64,000 nucleotides of DNA. It comes from Euonymus europaeus. Its lineage: Eukaryota; Streptophyta; Magnoliopsida; Celastrales; Celastraceae. The notes below the pieces were generated by a model. It was not told where the DNA came from. It saw only the letters and a list, made by a program, of their open reading frames with translations, and searched no databases. Location of the stretch: NCBI GenBank assembly GCA_963580455.1, contig OY756957.1, forward strand, positions 6,081,001 through 6,145,000. The letters are read 5' to 3'. The position numbers and the translations under genes were made by a program. Shown piece after piece: positions 1-13,487 of this stretch (position 1 is the stretch's first letter; each line of letters opens with the position of its first letter).

Positions 1-439
1 GCTCTTTCAATAAAGGTACTGGTAATTTACCTCTGCATGACTAGTTATAACCAGGTTTATACGGCAGCAGTCATTCTTGTTTCCTCGACGCTCATGGGTG
101 GGAAATCGATTGAGAGTTTGACATGCAATCATCCAGGCCCAGTATGAAAACCATACATCTATGCATACATATATATACTAAAAATTCATGCCAAATATTA
201 CAGGCTTGCCTGCAGACATTTTTTTATATAAATTTAATAGGGGAAGTTTATATACTGATATGCATATTTACTGTGCTCATGGTATGTCCTTGGCCTTATT
301 CTTGACTTAAAACATGCACCTGTCATTGTATGTTCATAGGCTCTCTTTTTTTGTACTTCTCAGCTTCTAGTATCATGTAACCCAGGCATTGGTTTTGTGT
401 GGTTTACCTAACACGATCCAAATTTATTCCATTTTGCAG

Positions 440-1656
440 CATTTAAAGGACATCACAAGGATATCCTAAGGGAAAGTCTTTTCAACAGAAGGCAGGATTT
501 TACTTCGGGGGAAATAGGTCATGTGGACCTTTGCAAAGTTCAGTTGGATAACTTGTCTTGTTACTCAAATTCCCCTGTTGTTGAATATGGAACTTCGGTT
601 GTAGTTCAAGAAAATGATGCAGCCAATCTTGCCTTGATGGATTCCAGCAGTGAAATTATGAGAGAAGAAATTTGGGAGAGAAAGTCCAAATCAAATGATA
701 AAATTGATAGTGAAGTGTGTCTTTCTGGTTCTAATTCAACTGTGCCAAGGAACTGGGTAGGTCTTTGTGAAAACCTTGACTACCAGTGTGGTGATGATAA
801 GAATGAAGAGGCTGGGTTGAAATCAGAACTTCAAAAGTGTGCTGTTACTAGACAAGCAGGGTCAGTGAACAGTCATGTAGAAGCTAACGACGCATTGGGT
901 GGTTCTCATCAAAACCAAAAGACATTTCAAGATGGAAATGGTGACAAATCTTCTGCTTCCTGCAAGTCCATCTGTTTTTCTGATGATGATTGGAGCAGTG
1001 CAAAGACAGAGAAATCTGAGGTTTTGTCTGTAAATTCAAAAAGTTCTGGTTTCAATCAGTATTCGGGAACCGGATTAGGATCTCAAGTTGTTGAACCCCC
1101 AGCAAGTGAGCATGACAGAAGGTCTTCTAACAGTGGTGACTTGAAACATAAAAGCTGTGACAACAAAGATTCTACTGAAGTTGATTGTTTGATCGAAATA
1201 GCAGCCCAATCACTTTTACAAATCTCTTTGGACAATTCACCTTGCCTAGATCCTCGTAAACAAGCAGGATCCAATGAGATGGAAAATAACGAGGAGCTGC
1301 CGCTGCATTCTTCCGATTCTTATGAGTTAATGGTTCTGAAGCTGACAGAAAGTACCGCGGGTGACGATGCTGTATCATCAAAGCTTTTTGAAGTAAATGA
1401 AAAGGAAACAAGGGATTTTAGTATGAAGTTGAGAAGAGGAAGAAGAATGAAAGATTTCCAGAAGGAGATATTGCCTGGTTTGGCTTCTCTTTCCAGGCAC
1501 GAAATTCGTGAAGATATAAATATCATGGAGGCAGTTCTGAGATCGAGAGAGTATCGGCAAATGAGAGCTAAGATGGCAGATAAAGGGTACTGGTGCACAC
1601 CTGTGCGAAGCAAACGATCAAGACTCAATTACACCGGACGTAGAAATTTTTCATGA
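440..1656 (+). CDS. Last exon of an unidentified plant protein, 5' part outside window
   Basis: The sequence before 440 looks like an intron ending in TTTTGCAG. From 440 a frame entered after two bases runs open to the TGA at 1654-1656, giving about 405 residues. Most of this is Ser/Asn/Asp/Glu-rich and looks disordered. The last ~75 residues differ: a basic stretch (KLRRGRRMKDFQKEILPGL) followed by helical-looking sequence ending in a basic tail (VRSKRSRLNYTGRR). I remember similar C-termini in uncharacterised plant nuclear proteins but cannot name the family. The tail would suit nuclear localisation, which is inference. The GTG at 523 and the internal ATGs are not the true start. Other exons lie left of the window; a possible donor is seen at about base 15. 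No frameshift is visible. Confidence 0.7.
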
Positions 1657-4600
1657 TACTTCGGTTTGAAGTGAAACAGTATGGAGAGGCTATTTCATCA
1701 ACAATCTGATGCCGTGACGCGCAAGTCATACTGGGTAAACCCTACCATCACACTTGGACCCAACCAATTAATGAACTTTTATAGGATATAAACCAATTGT
1801 TGATTTGCAACACTGATATAGCCAATGCCTTTTGAACTAGGTCCTCTGATTTGAGAATTATGCACTTTCTTACCTGTCTAAATTATTACCGCAGCATGCT
1901 AGAATTCTGCGGCATGTTAGTTGATTTTTTTTTGTTCGGCGGTGGTCGTAAACAGGATCGTTAAACTCAGAAAGTGAAATCTTCTTCACCGAGTCTAAAA
2001 TCCGGTATTCGGCTTTCCTGGTAGCACAAAAATATGGCCCCTTTAAAGAGCTCAGTTTGATGTTTGGCTATGCTGAATTTTTTTCAAAGCGAGCTGGTTT
2101 ATTCCGGTATCAGCTCTGTACTATACAAACCAAAGTTGGGCATAGTCCAGTATTGGATAGATAAACCCACCCAACTAGTTTTAGTCAGAAGTTAATTTGC
2201 AGTTTCTTTTCCATAAATGGACCTTTTCAAGAAAAACCAATTGCTTTTTATTTACTATATTTTGTTGTCTTTGGATACTCCAAATACACATGCTTGAAGG
2301 ATCTAGGGGCTATATCTTCATGGATATTGTTTAGAATTCCATTATCATCATCATAGTCCACATTTCATCATTAACTTCCTTCAAAGATAAAGACTAATTT
2401 TTTACAGCTATGATAATTGAATGATATAGGTTTACTAATTTCCGTAGGTAGGGCCAGCAAAACTATGACAGATTCGAATGATTGAATTTATCCGATTGGT
2501 ATTAAATCAAGTTTTGATATAACTTATATGCATGAAATTTGGGTTTAACATAAAAATCTTGTTCGGTTTAAAATTTGATATGGACTCGAATTTTCGAACA
2601 TATAAACCGTATAAAAATTGATTGATGGAGCTTGAGATTATTTAATGTTATTAATTTATTGTGATTTTTGTTTCTTCTCGACATGAATGTTGTGTCATTA
2701 TTAACTTATTTTGTAGTTTAAACTATAGGACTATTTGTTGTCTTATACTTTATGTTAAGGTTATATGGATTGTTTTAATTAATTTTAATTTCATTTTAAG
2801 AATAAAAAATATATGTCAGGTCATCCAATATTACATCACAAAAAGGAGAATGACATTTGGATAAATAAGAAAATCCATATTTAAATAAATCTGAATTTGA
2901 TTAATTAAGTAGGATCGAAATTCAATTCAAACTAAAGAATGTTCTCATAAAACCTTGATGTTGTCAAATCTGAAGCCGACTCAAAATGGATTTTTGACCA
3001 CCCCTAACTGTAGATTGGGGTGACTGGGCATATATATACACACACACAAATTCTTGAGTAAGAATGTTTTCATTGAGATTTATTTATGTACATATATGTT
3101 TAAGGCCCTAAATTTGGCCAAATGACTTATTTTAAACTTTAATTACGGGTTATGATTTAGGGATTTAAGATATTGGGGTTAAGGTTTTAGGGTTTAAAAT
3201 TTAGGGTTGTTTAATCAACTTTAATTGTTAAATATTTTGGGGTTTAGGGACTTAAAAAATAGTGGTATTTATATAAATCCCAAAAAGTAGACCTATATAT
3301 ATATATATATGATTAATCAGGCACCATGAAGTTTTTCTAAGACAGACCTAGATGTCATATATTCATGCACCAAGACTTGGCTTGAAAAATTGGCCTAGTG
3401 TTTTTTCTTCTTAGTCATTAGTGATGCTTGTTTAATTAAGTGGTAGGCCCTTTACACATGATAGCTTTTGATCTTTTCATTGATCTCCATCATCATCCAT
3501 TTCAGATGAACAACTTTTTCAAGGTAAAAGATTCAATGAAAACAACATGAAATAATTCTATCCTGTAGAGATAACTTCTCCTTTCTTCTTCTCCTTTCTT
3601 CTTCTTTCTTTTTGTGATTAATTTATGATAGAGTTGCTCTGCTAGTTATTATTAATTATTATAAGTCTTTCTATCATATGCTGTATACAAACAAATTGAG
3701 TTTGACATGACTTATCTGGCTGGGAGATGATGATAGCAAATGTGCAAATTAATTAACTTCATTTTGTTTTGCAATATATATACACTGGCCGATCCTGTGA
3801 TATTTCAATGGGGACTGAGCTCCTAGTCAATTATGTACAACCCTCAATATATCTGACTCCGAATGATTAAAATTTCTGAATCCGCCACTGTATACTACAC
3901 AAGCCAAGTTGGTTTTGGGTAATCTGCGCCATTTATAGTGTTCAGTAATCAGTCTATTCCTCTATGTTTCTCTTTGAAAAGCCATGTTTCCTTGTTTCCT
4001 AATTACTTAAGTAATAATTTCCACCACAACCACTTATGCAGAGAATTGCATTACAAGTTACAATTTTTATTATTATTATTATTAATCAAATTGACAGTCC
4101 AATCAATACTAGTGGCAGCATGTATTGATTAGTTCATTTGAAATTGGTTGGTGGGGATGGGAAAAGTGGGGACAACAAGATATTGGTGCATGCTACCCAA
4201 TTCCCCTAGATTTATATAAATCACTAATCCAAAAGTGTATCTATATGCTTCAGCCTCTATTCTAGGGCACCCTACCCTACACCTACATTGACTAGAAAAG
4301 TCATTGAGATTGAGCACCTTCTATTAATTAAATGAGAAATTCATTCAAAAACAACAAAACTGTGCCTCAGTAAACCTGCCATGTTGGACAAACAAACAAA
4401 CAAATACCAGGTGGGCACGTGATACGCATGGTTGATTTGCATGTGCTCCTCATGTCCTACCCTGGACTTCTCGTTTGCCAGCTCCAAGAGCATATCTTTC
4501 CCGTCTCTGCCGCAATTAAATAATGAATGAAAATTGGAAGTGTGTGTGAGAGAGAAGAGCAGGAAGGGGGGCCCAAATGGGTTCTTGTGGGCCCATAGTT

Positions 4601-4668
4601 CGTTTGTCTACATTATGCTTGATAGGGATCCAAAGCTTTTGTCCCAAAAATCTCTTTTTGAATCGGAA
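1657..4668. other. Intergenic spacer, AT-rich
   Basis: I see no convincing gene here. The 3' UTR of the upstream gene probably covers the first few hundred bases. At about 3130-3250 there are loose TTTAGGG-like words (ttttagggttt, tttagggttg), too irregular to be a telomeric array. A stretch at about 2450-3005 begins near AGGGCCAGCAAAA and ends near CCACCCCTAA, which may be a worn hAT-type non-autonomous element; no target duplication is visible. Short TA-rich microsatellites occur at about 3296-3310. Confidence 0.6.
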
Positions 4669-5048
4669 TAGGTTTGATAGCGTATGAGTTAGCGTATATA
4701 TTCTCAAATAAATTATGTGCTATTTGGTTGAGCGTAAATTTTAATAGCATATAAGATGTCAATTTATTATGAGGGATATGCAAATTAGTTTAATAATGAA
4801 ATAAAAACTATTGAATATGAGTTTTGTTGGAAAGAACTTTCTGAGTTGAGTTCGAATATGTAATTTTTTTTCAAAATTTAACCTATATTTTGAGAGATAA
4901 AATGACAAATGTGTGAGAGAACTGGGATAAAAAGAGAAATTGAGGGAATTTTTTTGGTGTGTGATTGATGTGATTGATAATCAATGAAAATGAGCTTATA
5001 AGCTATGTAGCATATAAGCTAACAAACTCTAATCTAATCCAAACAGGG
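4669..5048. repeat. ~380-bp MITE-like element, copy A of a local family
   Basis: This stretch aligns along its whole length with 14588-14975. Shared landmarks in order are a degenerate GTTTGGT-type left end, AATTTATTAT, AAAAACTAT(T/C)GAATATGAG, GAGTTCGAATAT, ATATTTTGAGAGA, ATGACAAATGT, and a right end with CCAAACAGGG (ACCAAACGGACCC in the other copy). Similar length and end structure suggest a non-autonomous DNA transposon. This copy is more decayed at its ends and I could not find a target duplication. Confidence 0.55.
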
Positions 5049-6212
5049 GAAATGGGTGAGTTTGTTTCTTGTGAAAAATTGTGGACGTGAGTATTTATTT
5101 TTTCTTCTTTTCTTACATGATTTAGTGTTTTTTTTCTTGCTTAACAAAATAGTAGGACAATAAACGGTAGATCGATCGGGATAATCGAACTTTGAAATAG
5201 AAAAACTACAGCAGAATCCGCTATAATTTTAATACGTTACACCTACTAAACGACATCTTTTGTTGATATTCCAAAAAGACAGGAATATAAAATTTTAGTA
5301 CAACAAATAAATAACGTTAATCTCCATGATGTACTCACCTAATCCTTAATGAGGTTGTGAGTTAAGCTGGCATGACAAGCAGAGCTTATAAATTAATGGT
5401 GTAATAGGTTCATGCAAAAGGCCAAACAAGTATAATTATTGTGGTTAATTGTGAAAGTGATGAGTGTTGCCCACAGAATATTTTATTGTATAGATTTGAA
5501 AGCAACCTTTGATAGACTTCGACAGAGACATGAAATACCAAATGAAATCTACCTCACCAATTACTTAATATATCTATATATTAATATGTAAATAAAATTG
5601 AAATTTTATGCTTTGCTACCCAATCCGTGAACTATATACGGTTTGGGGTGAGAAAAAAAAAGGGTTTTAGGTTCGTTTCTTATCGGTCAAGTAAACCGGA
5701 TAATAAATTAATCCAAGTTAGAGTCCGAAAAAACAAATCAAACAAAATTTTTGTGTTCGAATTCGAATAATTGGATAACATTTTTCCATTCGAGTTGATT
5801 TTAAATCAAACATTTTTTTATTCCTTTACTTTTAGACCCAAATTTTAGAGATGTATTCCGATAGAATAAATTGGATTATTCAAACCGGATAAAGATTGCC
5901 ACCCCTACGTAGGGTGAGCAGTGAGCCGGAACGCTAGGTGAAATACAGGGCGAATTGCAAAGCCCGACTGAAAGCGAAAAACAGCTGAAAATGAAAAATG
6001 TTGTGAATGTAGAGATACAGACGAGGGGAGGGGGCCTCGTGATTCCAATTTTTGTTCTTTAATGACCTTTGTCCTTTTGAGATCCTCTATCCTCCTCATT
6101 TACTGCTCATAGAAAAGACTTTCCATTTTGTTTTCTTGTGCAGAGGCTAGAGAGTCCTCTATTGCTCTCGATCTCATTTACTTCGCCATAAAAAACCCAC
6201 AGTAATTTACGC
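5049..6212. other. Spacer upstream of the APT gene
   Basis: No gene is visible. Positions 5640-5905 end in GCCACCCCTA, a word typical of the ends of plant hAT-like non-autonomous elements, and contain AACCGGAT words repeated in loose inverted orientation. This may be an old element. The last part leads into the APT promoter. Confidence 0.45.
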
Positions 6213-6217
6213 ACACA

Positions 6218-6225
6218 TATAAATA
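6218..6225 (+). promoter_or_regulatory. Probable TATA box of the APT gene
   Basis: TATAAATA lies about 200 bases before the APT start codon. It is followed by a CT-rich leader (tctctccgtcttccctctgt) typical of plant 5' UTRs. Transcription would start near 6250. Confidence 0.5.
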
Positions 6226-6419
6226 CCCATTATCTCTCCGTCTTCCCTCTGTCTCTGTCCCGTTTATCTTCTTTTTTTCTTTGAATTACTTCGCTTCTAG
6301 TTGAACAAGAGACGATCAGCGAATCACCCACAAACCAGGGGGGACGGAGCAGGTAGAGAGGCGCGCAGGAAGATTTGTCTCTGTGTTTAATCTACGGAAC
6401 GTAGACATATTGAGGCACA

Positions 6420-9400
6420 ATGTCGGCTTACAGGGACAAGGATCCTCGCATTCACGGCATTAAAAATAAGATTCGTGTTGTCCCCAATTTTCCTAAGCCA
6501 GGTTTCTCCTTTTCTTCTTCTTCTTCGTGCGATTAGTTTTCTTGGGCCATTAATTATTTTTCAAGTTGATCACTCCTGTTTGGTAGCTGAGAAAATTCTA
6601 GAAAGAGAAATGAGTATGTGGAAAATTTAAGGTATCAGTCCAAGGTGGCTTTTGTTGGTCTCGTTTAAATCCTCGAAACTACAGATGCTACCTAAAATTT
6701 TAATTTCAAATTTTTATCATTGAAGCTGTATAAGTGAACTAGCATTCAGTCTCTGGTTTTCGAAATTTTCTTTGTAGTTTTGCTTTGATTTTGATTTAAA
6801 GTGAGTAAGAAGATTATTCTTTCAAAAATTTTGAAGCTATTGCCGATTATAATGACAGGTATTATGTTTCAAGACATTACGACTCTGTTGCTGGATCCCA
6901 AAGCATTCAGGGATACGATTGATTTGTTCGTCGAGAGATACAAAGGCAACAACATATCCGTGGTTGCAGGTTAATAATTAAAGATGAACTGTTTTTTTTC
7001 CTTTGCAAATAAGAAAATTAGTCCGATAAAGATTGGATTTTGAGCTTTTGGATGACCTTTTCGTAAGGCGGTAAGGGTGATTAAGGGATGAAGATGAAAG
7101 TGGTGATGGCGGTGGGGTCCATTCTTACAAAGGAAAATGAGAGCATTGCATAAATTTCTGGTTTCCTTTTTGAATTTTTTTTGAAGGACATCATGGAGTA
7201 TGGAAGTTTTTTACTGATAGGTTTAGGTGTTGTATGTTTTGATTTCTTGTTTGACTAAATACTGATGGGTTTTGTTAGTGGGGTTCGCCATTGATTGCTC
7301 TCCTGTTCAAGTGTTGTTTTTCTTCCTTTGAACTGCTCACATCTGCCGCCACTTTCTCTTTTTCTTTCTCTCTTGGGACTGCGTTGGGCACGTGGTGTCA
7401 ACGCCCGGTTTTAATTGATCTATTTTTAACCTATTTTGACCAAATCGTTTCGATTTTAGTGGAAAATATATATATATTTTTTTAAAGACCGATCAATTGA
7501 TTCGGTTTCGATTTTGTCGATTTTTTTCCAGCTCTGGCTATAATCTGATTTGGCTGTATGGTAGTTGGTGATGGATGCCCACCTTGTTAAAGGTGGACTT
7601 CAATGATGCAAGCTTGGATTCAACTCCATTTTTTTGTTTTTTCTTTTGTTTTGTCTGCATTGTTACGTGGTTTTCTAATTTCATCACTGTTGGATGGGTT
7701 TAACCTTTGACTCTTTGTAGTTTGTACGCTTTCTTCGTCAATGGTTCTCTCTCTCCAGTTTCTTTTTTCCATTTCTCCGTTTGAAATTCTATTGCATTGG
7801 TTGAATTTGAGCTCTTTAGATAACCCATAACAGGTTTTATGGATAGAGCCGTTGCATTGAATGTGATTACTGCTCCTTGTATGTTGTATCCATGTACTGT
7901 CATTTGCGTGGCTTACAAGTTTAAGCCTTTTGTTGTTGTGGAAGACGTGAGTGAAGGTCACGGTTCTCTTGGAAGCTAACATTTTTCAAATTTGTCTCAA
8001 GAAGTATCTAATATTTTACAAATTGATGAGCTGACTACATTTGTATTTCATTATCACCTGGGAGCGTAACCCCAAGTACAGTTTCTATATGTGCCAAGAA
8101 AACCGGCCAATTACGATGCAGTTAGTTTAGTAGTTCAACAAGTTTCATCCATCACTGATAAAAAAAAGGGTTGGTATCAATCATATGGCATATTAAACTT
8201 GATTCAGGAAACATTTCTTCAACTTTAGTCATGTCCAATGAGTGTCCATGCTCTTGTTCTCATGAGTGCTACATTTTCTTCTTTGGTCTCTTGAGAACTT
8301 TGTACTTGTTTTGAGTATCTCCATTAAAGTATGCTCATGAATGAAGGTTGGCCATTATTGATTTGAAAAGTTGTCATTTAATAATCTGCAAAGGACAGTT
8401 TTTTTTATTTCAGAAGAGTCGAAGGAAATTTGTTGCACTCCACTACACTGGAATTGAAATCTTGCCCATTGATCTTAAATGGATCGAATTTGACATGCTA
8501 TTACATTTTTGAGCCCCATTATATGCCTATAACTGTGTAGATCATTTCTTCTTAAAGAAGATAAAAGTTTGTGGAAGCTTAGGCCTTTATTAGAAGTTAG
8601 AGCATTAATTGGTGACCTTAATTGCTTAAGCTTGTTCATATGCTTGAATGCCTGCTTTAGCTAAAAATTATTGTTTTCTGTGAGTGATTTTATATTTGTG
8701 AGAAAGCAAGTAAAGAAGGAACTCACCTTTTTTAATAAATATTTTCTCATCATTCAGTCTCTTGATATAGATTTATCCGCAGACTATTGCGTGGGCATAG
8801 AGCCCTGTATGTGCTATACTTCTGCCCCAATTTATTTCACAAGTATATTCGCTGTATGATAGTCTTGTTTGAGATGGTTTGTACATGTACAACATAGAGA
8901 TGTTGGCTCATAGGTGCATAAAATAGATAACATTGGAGTAGAAGATGCTAAAAAGGGAGGAGGAAAGCCGAAGACTTGGATATCGTGTGAATGATTTAGA
9001 AGGAAATGAGAGTTTGTTAATGCCAATTGTTGTTCTTTTATTAGCAAGCCATTCAGTAATAGGATTTCTTTCTTTCACATGCTAACATCACCATCGTTAT
9101 CTTTGTGCGTGTTATGAGTTGAAAGGGTCTCATCTGAGTCAGTTTTAGTCTTTTTTTCCCCCATGCTCGTACTTCTATGTGAGAGGTTATGTTGCTGCTT
9201 TTAATCTTCCTGATAAAAAAATTCTAATTAATTTCATATTTTCATTCTATTTTGAGCAGTGAACCAATCGATATGTCGATAACTTGGGAAGTTATATGCT
9301 TCTTGTATCATGATACATACATACATTATCCTCCATTATTTTTCTTTGTTGCTGGCTGAGTATAAGGTTCATGGTTTATTATACAGGAATAGAGGCTCGA

Positions 9401-10568
9401 GGCTTTATCTTTGGGCCTCCCATTGCTCTGGCAATTGGAGCAAAGTTTGTACCCCTAAGAAAACCAAAGAAGCTGCCTGGTATTTCCTGTCTTCACATAT
9501 TCATAATTTCATATTAATGGCAATGTGATTGCTTCTGTACTTCAAAGAATAAACATGTGTCAATGTTGTAAAAGTTTTGCTATTCTTTGGCGCAATGCTC
9601 TGTTCATTTTATCTACATATGATTGTGACTTATGCACTCGCAAAGTTGGTCTTGCAGTGATGGAGCAATGCCTTGACCGAGGTGCTGAAATTCATTCTGG
9701 AATGTATTTCATGAATTACGTTATAATTTCACATCTTATTCTGTATAAATTAGCCGACATGCTTTTTGTCACCTCCATAGTTTTTGTCATATGTTATGCT
9801 CTAATTAAGCTAAAATGGATTGATGTAATTTTGATACTGTTATATTTTTTTTATGGCTGTTTTATATAAAAACTATAAGCCTATTAAGATTTTCTGTGTA
9901 ATAGCTGCCGTATAATGTCAGGTGAAGTTATTTTTGAAGAATACATATTGGAATATGGGATGGATTGTCTTGAAATGCATGTTGGAGCAGTTAAACCCGG
10001 TGAAAATGCTTTGGTGGTCGATGATTTGATTGCTACCGGTGGCACTCTCTGTGCAGCTATGAATATACTGGGTAATTACGTATGATTTTGTTCGGATAGA
10101 TGTCAAACATCTAAAGCAAATCTAGGACTGACTTATTATTGGTTTATTTATTGTTTTGAGTTGCTATCACTCGACTCATTTCTTTTCAAAGTTCGAGCTT
10201 CAAATTTTTTAAATGTTGGTTGATGTGAATATTGCTCAAATCATCTTGTTGTGATCTGACACAGTTATACTCAAATCACGATGCTTCGATAGTTCGATCT
10301 GACATAATTTTTTTTGATTTTTATAGAACGTGCTGGAGCAGAAGTAGTTGAATGTGCTTGTGTGATTGAATTACCAGATTTAAAGGTGTGTTATTGCTAC
10401 CCTAGTTCCTTCTTTCTCATACCCTCATTTCTCATGCTTCCAGTTTTATTGGTTGACATCTTTTGTGAATGTTGCTGAGCACTTCTCTGTTACTAATTGT
10501 ACTTAATATTGCAGGGCCGTGAGCGATTGAATGGCAAGCCATTGTATGTACTAGTGGAATCGCACTAA
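6420..10568 (+). CDS. APT: Adenine phosphoribosyltransferase (APT3/4/5-type), intact
   Basis: This enzyme salvages adenine with PRPP to give AMP; plant forms also accept cytokinin bases. Exons are 6420-6501, 6859-6969, 9387-9479, 9922-10071, 10327-10385 and 10515-10568. All have GT-AG borders and consistent phase, giving 182 residues, close to the ~183 of Arabidopsis APT3. Landmarks are [21 protein letters not shown] at the N-terminus, [34 protein letters not shown], and the PRPP-binding loop [14 protein letters not shown] at residues 125-138. The protein ends VESH. There is no transit peptide, so it is probably cytosolic. The ATG follows a CT-rich leader and is the first in frame. Intron 2 is 2.4 kb; open frames within the introns are chance. 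No lesion is seen. Confidence 0.95.
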
Positions 10569-11490
10569 TTAATTCTGCAACAATGCTGCTATGGCTAAAT
10601 GTACATTAAGGTGGGTACTACTTGCTACATATTATTATCTGGGTTCTTACGTTTGCCCTCAACTGTTTCTACGATGAGCGAGTTTCGACTATCCTCGGTG
10701 GTCAAGACCCTCGTTTCACCTAATCACAGACGCATCGAATTTATGCAGATCGCTTGAATTAAAGATGCTTGTATGGGATTCTCGATTAGTTTATAAAATC
10801 ATATTTTGTTTCATTTTGATTGTGGCTTATAAATGGCTCATTGCTTTGCCTTTTCTTGATACTTATGGTCCCGGGGAGAGTAGACATATTTTTCAGTCGG
10901 ATTGTGTGCGGTAGGCTAGCATCGTATGGTTTGAAGGTCTCTTGATTAGTCATTTTAGCAACCAAGTAGATAGGTCCTTGAACCTAGTAAACCGAATTCC
11001 ACAGAAGTCATGGTCTTTCTTCAACCCCAAAGCCTAACCCTGGAAGCTCTTTATTACTAGTCAATTCCAGTTTGGTGTGTTCAATTGGTTCAGTGCCAAA
11101 GTAGAAAGAACGTGGTTGGAGATTTTCTAGGAGATTATTAAAGTCCAAATGAAATGAGGATCTAAAACTGAATTTCCAGGCCAAATATATAGATACAGAT
11201 GTAAAGTGGCCCTGTTAGGCCCAAAGGCGGCCCGGTCCCTCAGTACGCAAAGTCGAGCATTGAACCACTGCATCACAGCCTGTCAGCAGCAGCATTAGTG
11301 ATTCTTCCCCTCGATTATTCAACTAGCGGTGTCAGCCCGTTCCCAATCCGGCCTGCCCGACGGCCTATGTATAGATGAGTTATGATATGCTCAGAAATTT
11401 CCCCGTGGTATACACTGAAATGACAAGTGCCAGAACTCGCCCTAGTCATTTTGGTGTCTAAAGTGGAATGGTAGTGATGTCTGTATTGTA
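10569..11490. other. Spacer downstream of APT
   Basis: It begins with the APT 3' UTR. Beyond that I see nothing that I can name. A tRNA-like word pair near 11220-11290 (minus strand) is too weak to call a SINE. Confidence 0.5.
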
Positions 11491-12135
11491 AGGGCAACCC
11501 CAATTGTTGAATTTTTAATGGTCCAACAATTTTATTTTTGGGTTTCATATCTATCTCACAAAAACACAACTCTCAATACAATCAAATCAGCATAACACAT
11601 ATTTCAATATTGCCACATCAGCAAAATACATCTCTCAATACAAAACCATTATTCAACCCAATTACTTTCCTATCCTTCATACTATCCCCATCAAATTTAC
11701 ATCAAAATCAAGGCTGGATCCCACCTTTATTAAAAAAAGTCAAGCCACATCATCATTCACATCACCAAAATACATATATCAATACAACCATATCAACAAA
11801 ACACATTTTTCAATACAATCACATCAACAAAACACATATTTTTCAATACTGTCACATCAGCAAAACACATCTCCCAATACAAAACTATTATCCAACCCAA
11901 TTACTTTCATATCCTTCATACTATCCCTATCAAATTTACATCAAAATCAAGGTTGGATCCCACCTTTATTAAAAAAAAGTCAAGCCATATCATCATTCAC
12001 ATCACCAAAATACATATCTCAATACAACCATATCAACAAAACACATTTTTCAATACAACCACATCAGCAAAACACATTAACTTTGTTAGCCTATTACCTT
12101 TACACCATTACAATTGCCCAAAAAAAGAAGAAAAG
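11491..12135. repeat. 239-bp tandem duplication in CA/AT-rich sequence
   Basis: The block around TATCCTTCATACTATCCC at 11671 recurs at 11910, a period of 239 bases. The copies share the ACCCAATTACTTTC lead-in, TCAAATTTACATCAAAATCAAGG, GGATCCCACCTTTATT and AAGTCAAGCCA(C/T)ATCATC. The second copy is cut short at about 12080. Inside each unit, a shorter motif resembling CAATACAACCATATCAACAAAACACA recurs about every 30 bases. The outer limits (GGGCAACCCCAATTGTTG on the left, CAATTGCCC on the right) could be the ends of a small DNA element, which is inference. Open frames through it are repeats, not genes. Confidence 0.75.
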
Positions 12136-12451
12136 TAATCTGCAACGATATTCGCATAAATTCATAAACAATTTCATTCAAATATTTATAAACATTCTCG
12201 TTAACACGTTATTTTTCAATAACGAGAGGTAACTCAATCGGCAAAAATAAATTAAAATGAATTTTATCCCAAGGCCAACATATGCAACCAGAAGTCCTGT
12301 CTTGTACTTTTTAGCACTAACCGAAACGTTAAGATTTTGGCAATTAAAGTGGGGGCTTGATGCCCTAAAAGATGATGGTTTCTTGTACATCATTTAGGTG
12401 CTAAAAATGGGTCTCTTCATTTGCTTTAGACTTTCATATGCTAACTGTTTG

Positions 12452-12626
12452 CGGGTAAATACAGCTTTTAGTCACCGAAAGATATGTTATGTTTCGTTTT
12501 GGTCACCGAATGATAAAACGTTTCAACTCAATCACTTAACTTTTCATTTTGTTCCAGTCAAGCCACTCGGTCAGGTTTTCTCAAATCCGAGCAGCGAATT
12601 TGCTGATGTGGCAAGTTGACCTTAAG
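12452..12626 (+). repeat. Left terminal inverted repeat of the Pack-MULE-like element
   Basis: This arm pairs with 13488-13662. It contains repeated GTCACCGAA words, common in plant Mutator-like termini. Confidence 0.75.
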
Positions 12627-12819
12627 ATTACCGTTAGATCCGATGACGTGGAAATATAATTTTTAATATAAAAAATAATAAAAATACTTTACAATTTTTA
12701 AAATTACATTTCTCAAGATACATAATTAATTATCTTGAATAACAATAAAATCCACAATTGAAGTAGCTAAAGTCATGATTAATGTCACAGATTGCATTTA
12801 GCGATTTTTTTATACTTTT

Positions 12820-13380
12820 AATGGCCGCCACCACCGTTGCCAGTTCCAGCTCGCCAGTGCCGGACCTGGTATCGACTCCAATGCCAATCTCGATCCCAAT
12901 TCCTCCACCATGACCCCCACCTACAGTTGTACCACTTCCAAGTCCTCCGCTAGCATCTCCTCATACTCCCCCTCTTGCGCCAAATCCACCCCCATGACTA
13001 GACCCGACCCTCCCCCAATACCACCACCTGCACCAGATCCACCTCCATGGCTCGATCCCCCACCTACCTCTCCACCAGCTCCAAAACCTCCACTATGACC
13101 AGAATCACCACCCACACCACCTCCACCACCAACTCCTCCAGCTCCTCTTCCAACCCCTCCACCAACTCCGAATTCGCCTCCTCCACTTGCACCTCCACCA
13201 AGCCCACCACCATCTCCTTATCCCCCTCCTCCTGCTCCACCACGAATACCACCATGGGCATCTGGGTTTTCTTGAAGCAAGGCTATCAAAACCAATTGCT
13301 GCTTGTTGTCCTCTGTAAAATCTTTGAGATCCCAAGAACACAGGAGAGAGAGCAAAGAATAGGAGAGCGAGAGCAAACAA
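12820..13380 (-). pseudogene. Captured fragment of a glycine-rich protein gene
   Basis: Read on the minus strand from about 13380, the sequence starts with a hydrophobic, signal-peptide-like leader (MFALALLFFALSPVFLG). It then runs through several hundred bases of GGN-rich codons giving Gly-rich stretches such as GGGSSHGGGSGAGGGIGGG (translation of 12921-13115). The Gly-rich reading moves between frames, so it is not one intact ORF. The proline-rich ORFs on the plus strand are the mirror image of this bias. It sits entirely between the inverted repeats of the element, as expected for a captured host fragment. Source: probably a cell-wall glycine-rich protein; the exact parent is unknown. Confidence 0.6.
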
Positions 13381-13487
13381 AGAATGGACGGAAGAACACA
13401 GGCTAGGGTTTTACAAAAATTATGATTTTCTTTATTATTTGTTATTAGTTATATTTGTGAACATTTATTTCCACGTGGACGAATCAC

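Noticed and set aside
3130..3250. TTTAGGG-like words as an interstitial telomere
   Set aside because: Spacing and sequence are irregular; there is no true tandem array.
7291..9869. Open frames inside APT introns 2 and 3 on both strands
   Set aside because: They overlap introns or run out of real exons and resemble no protein family.
13047..13406. Proline/serine/threonine-rich plus-strand frame as an extensin-like gene
   Set aside because: It is the mirror of the Gly-rich minus-strand sequence; no signal peptide or consistent frame on the plus strand.
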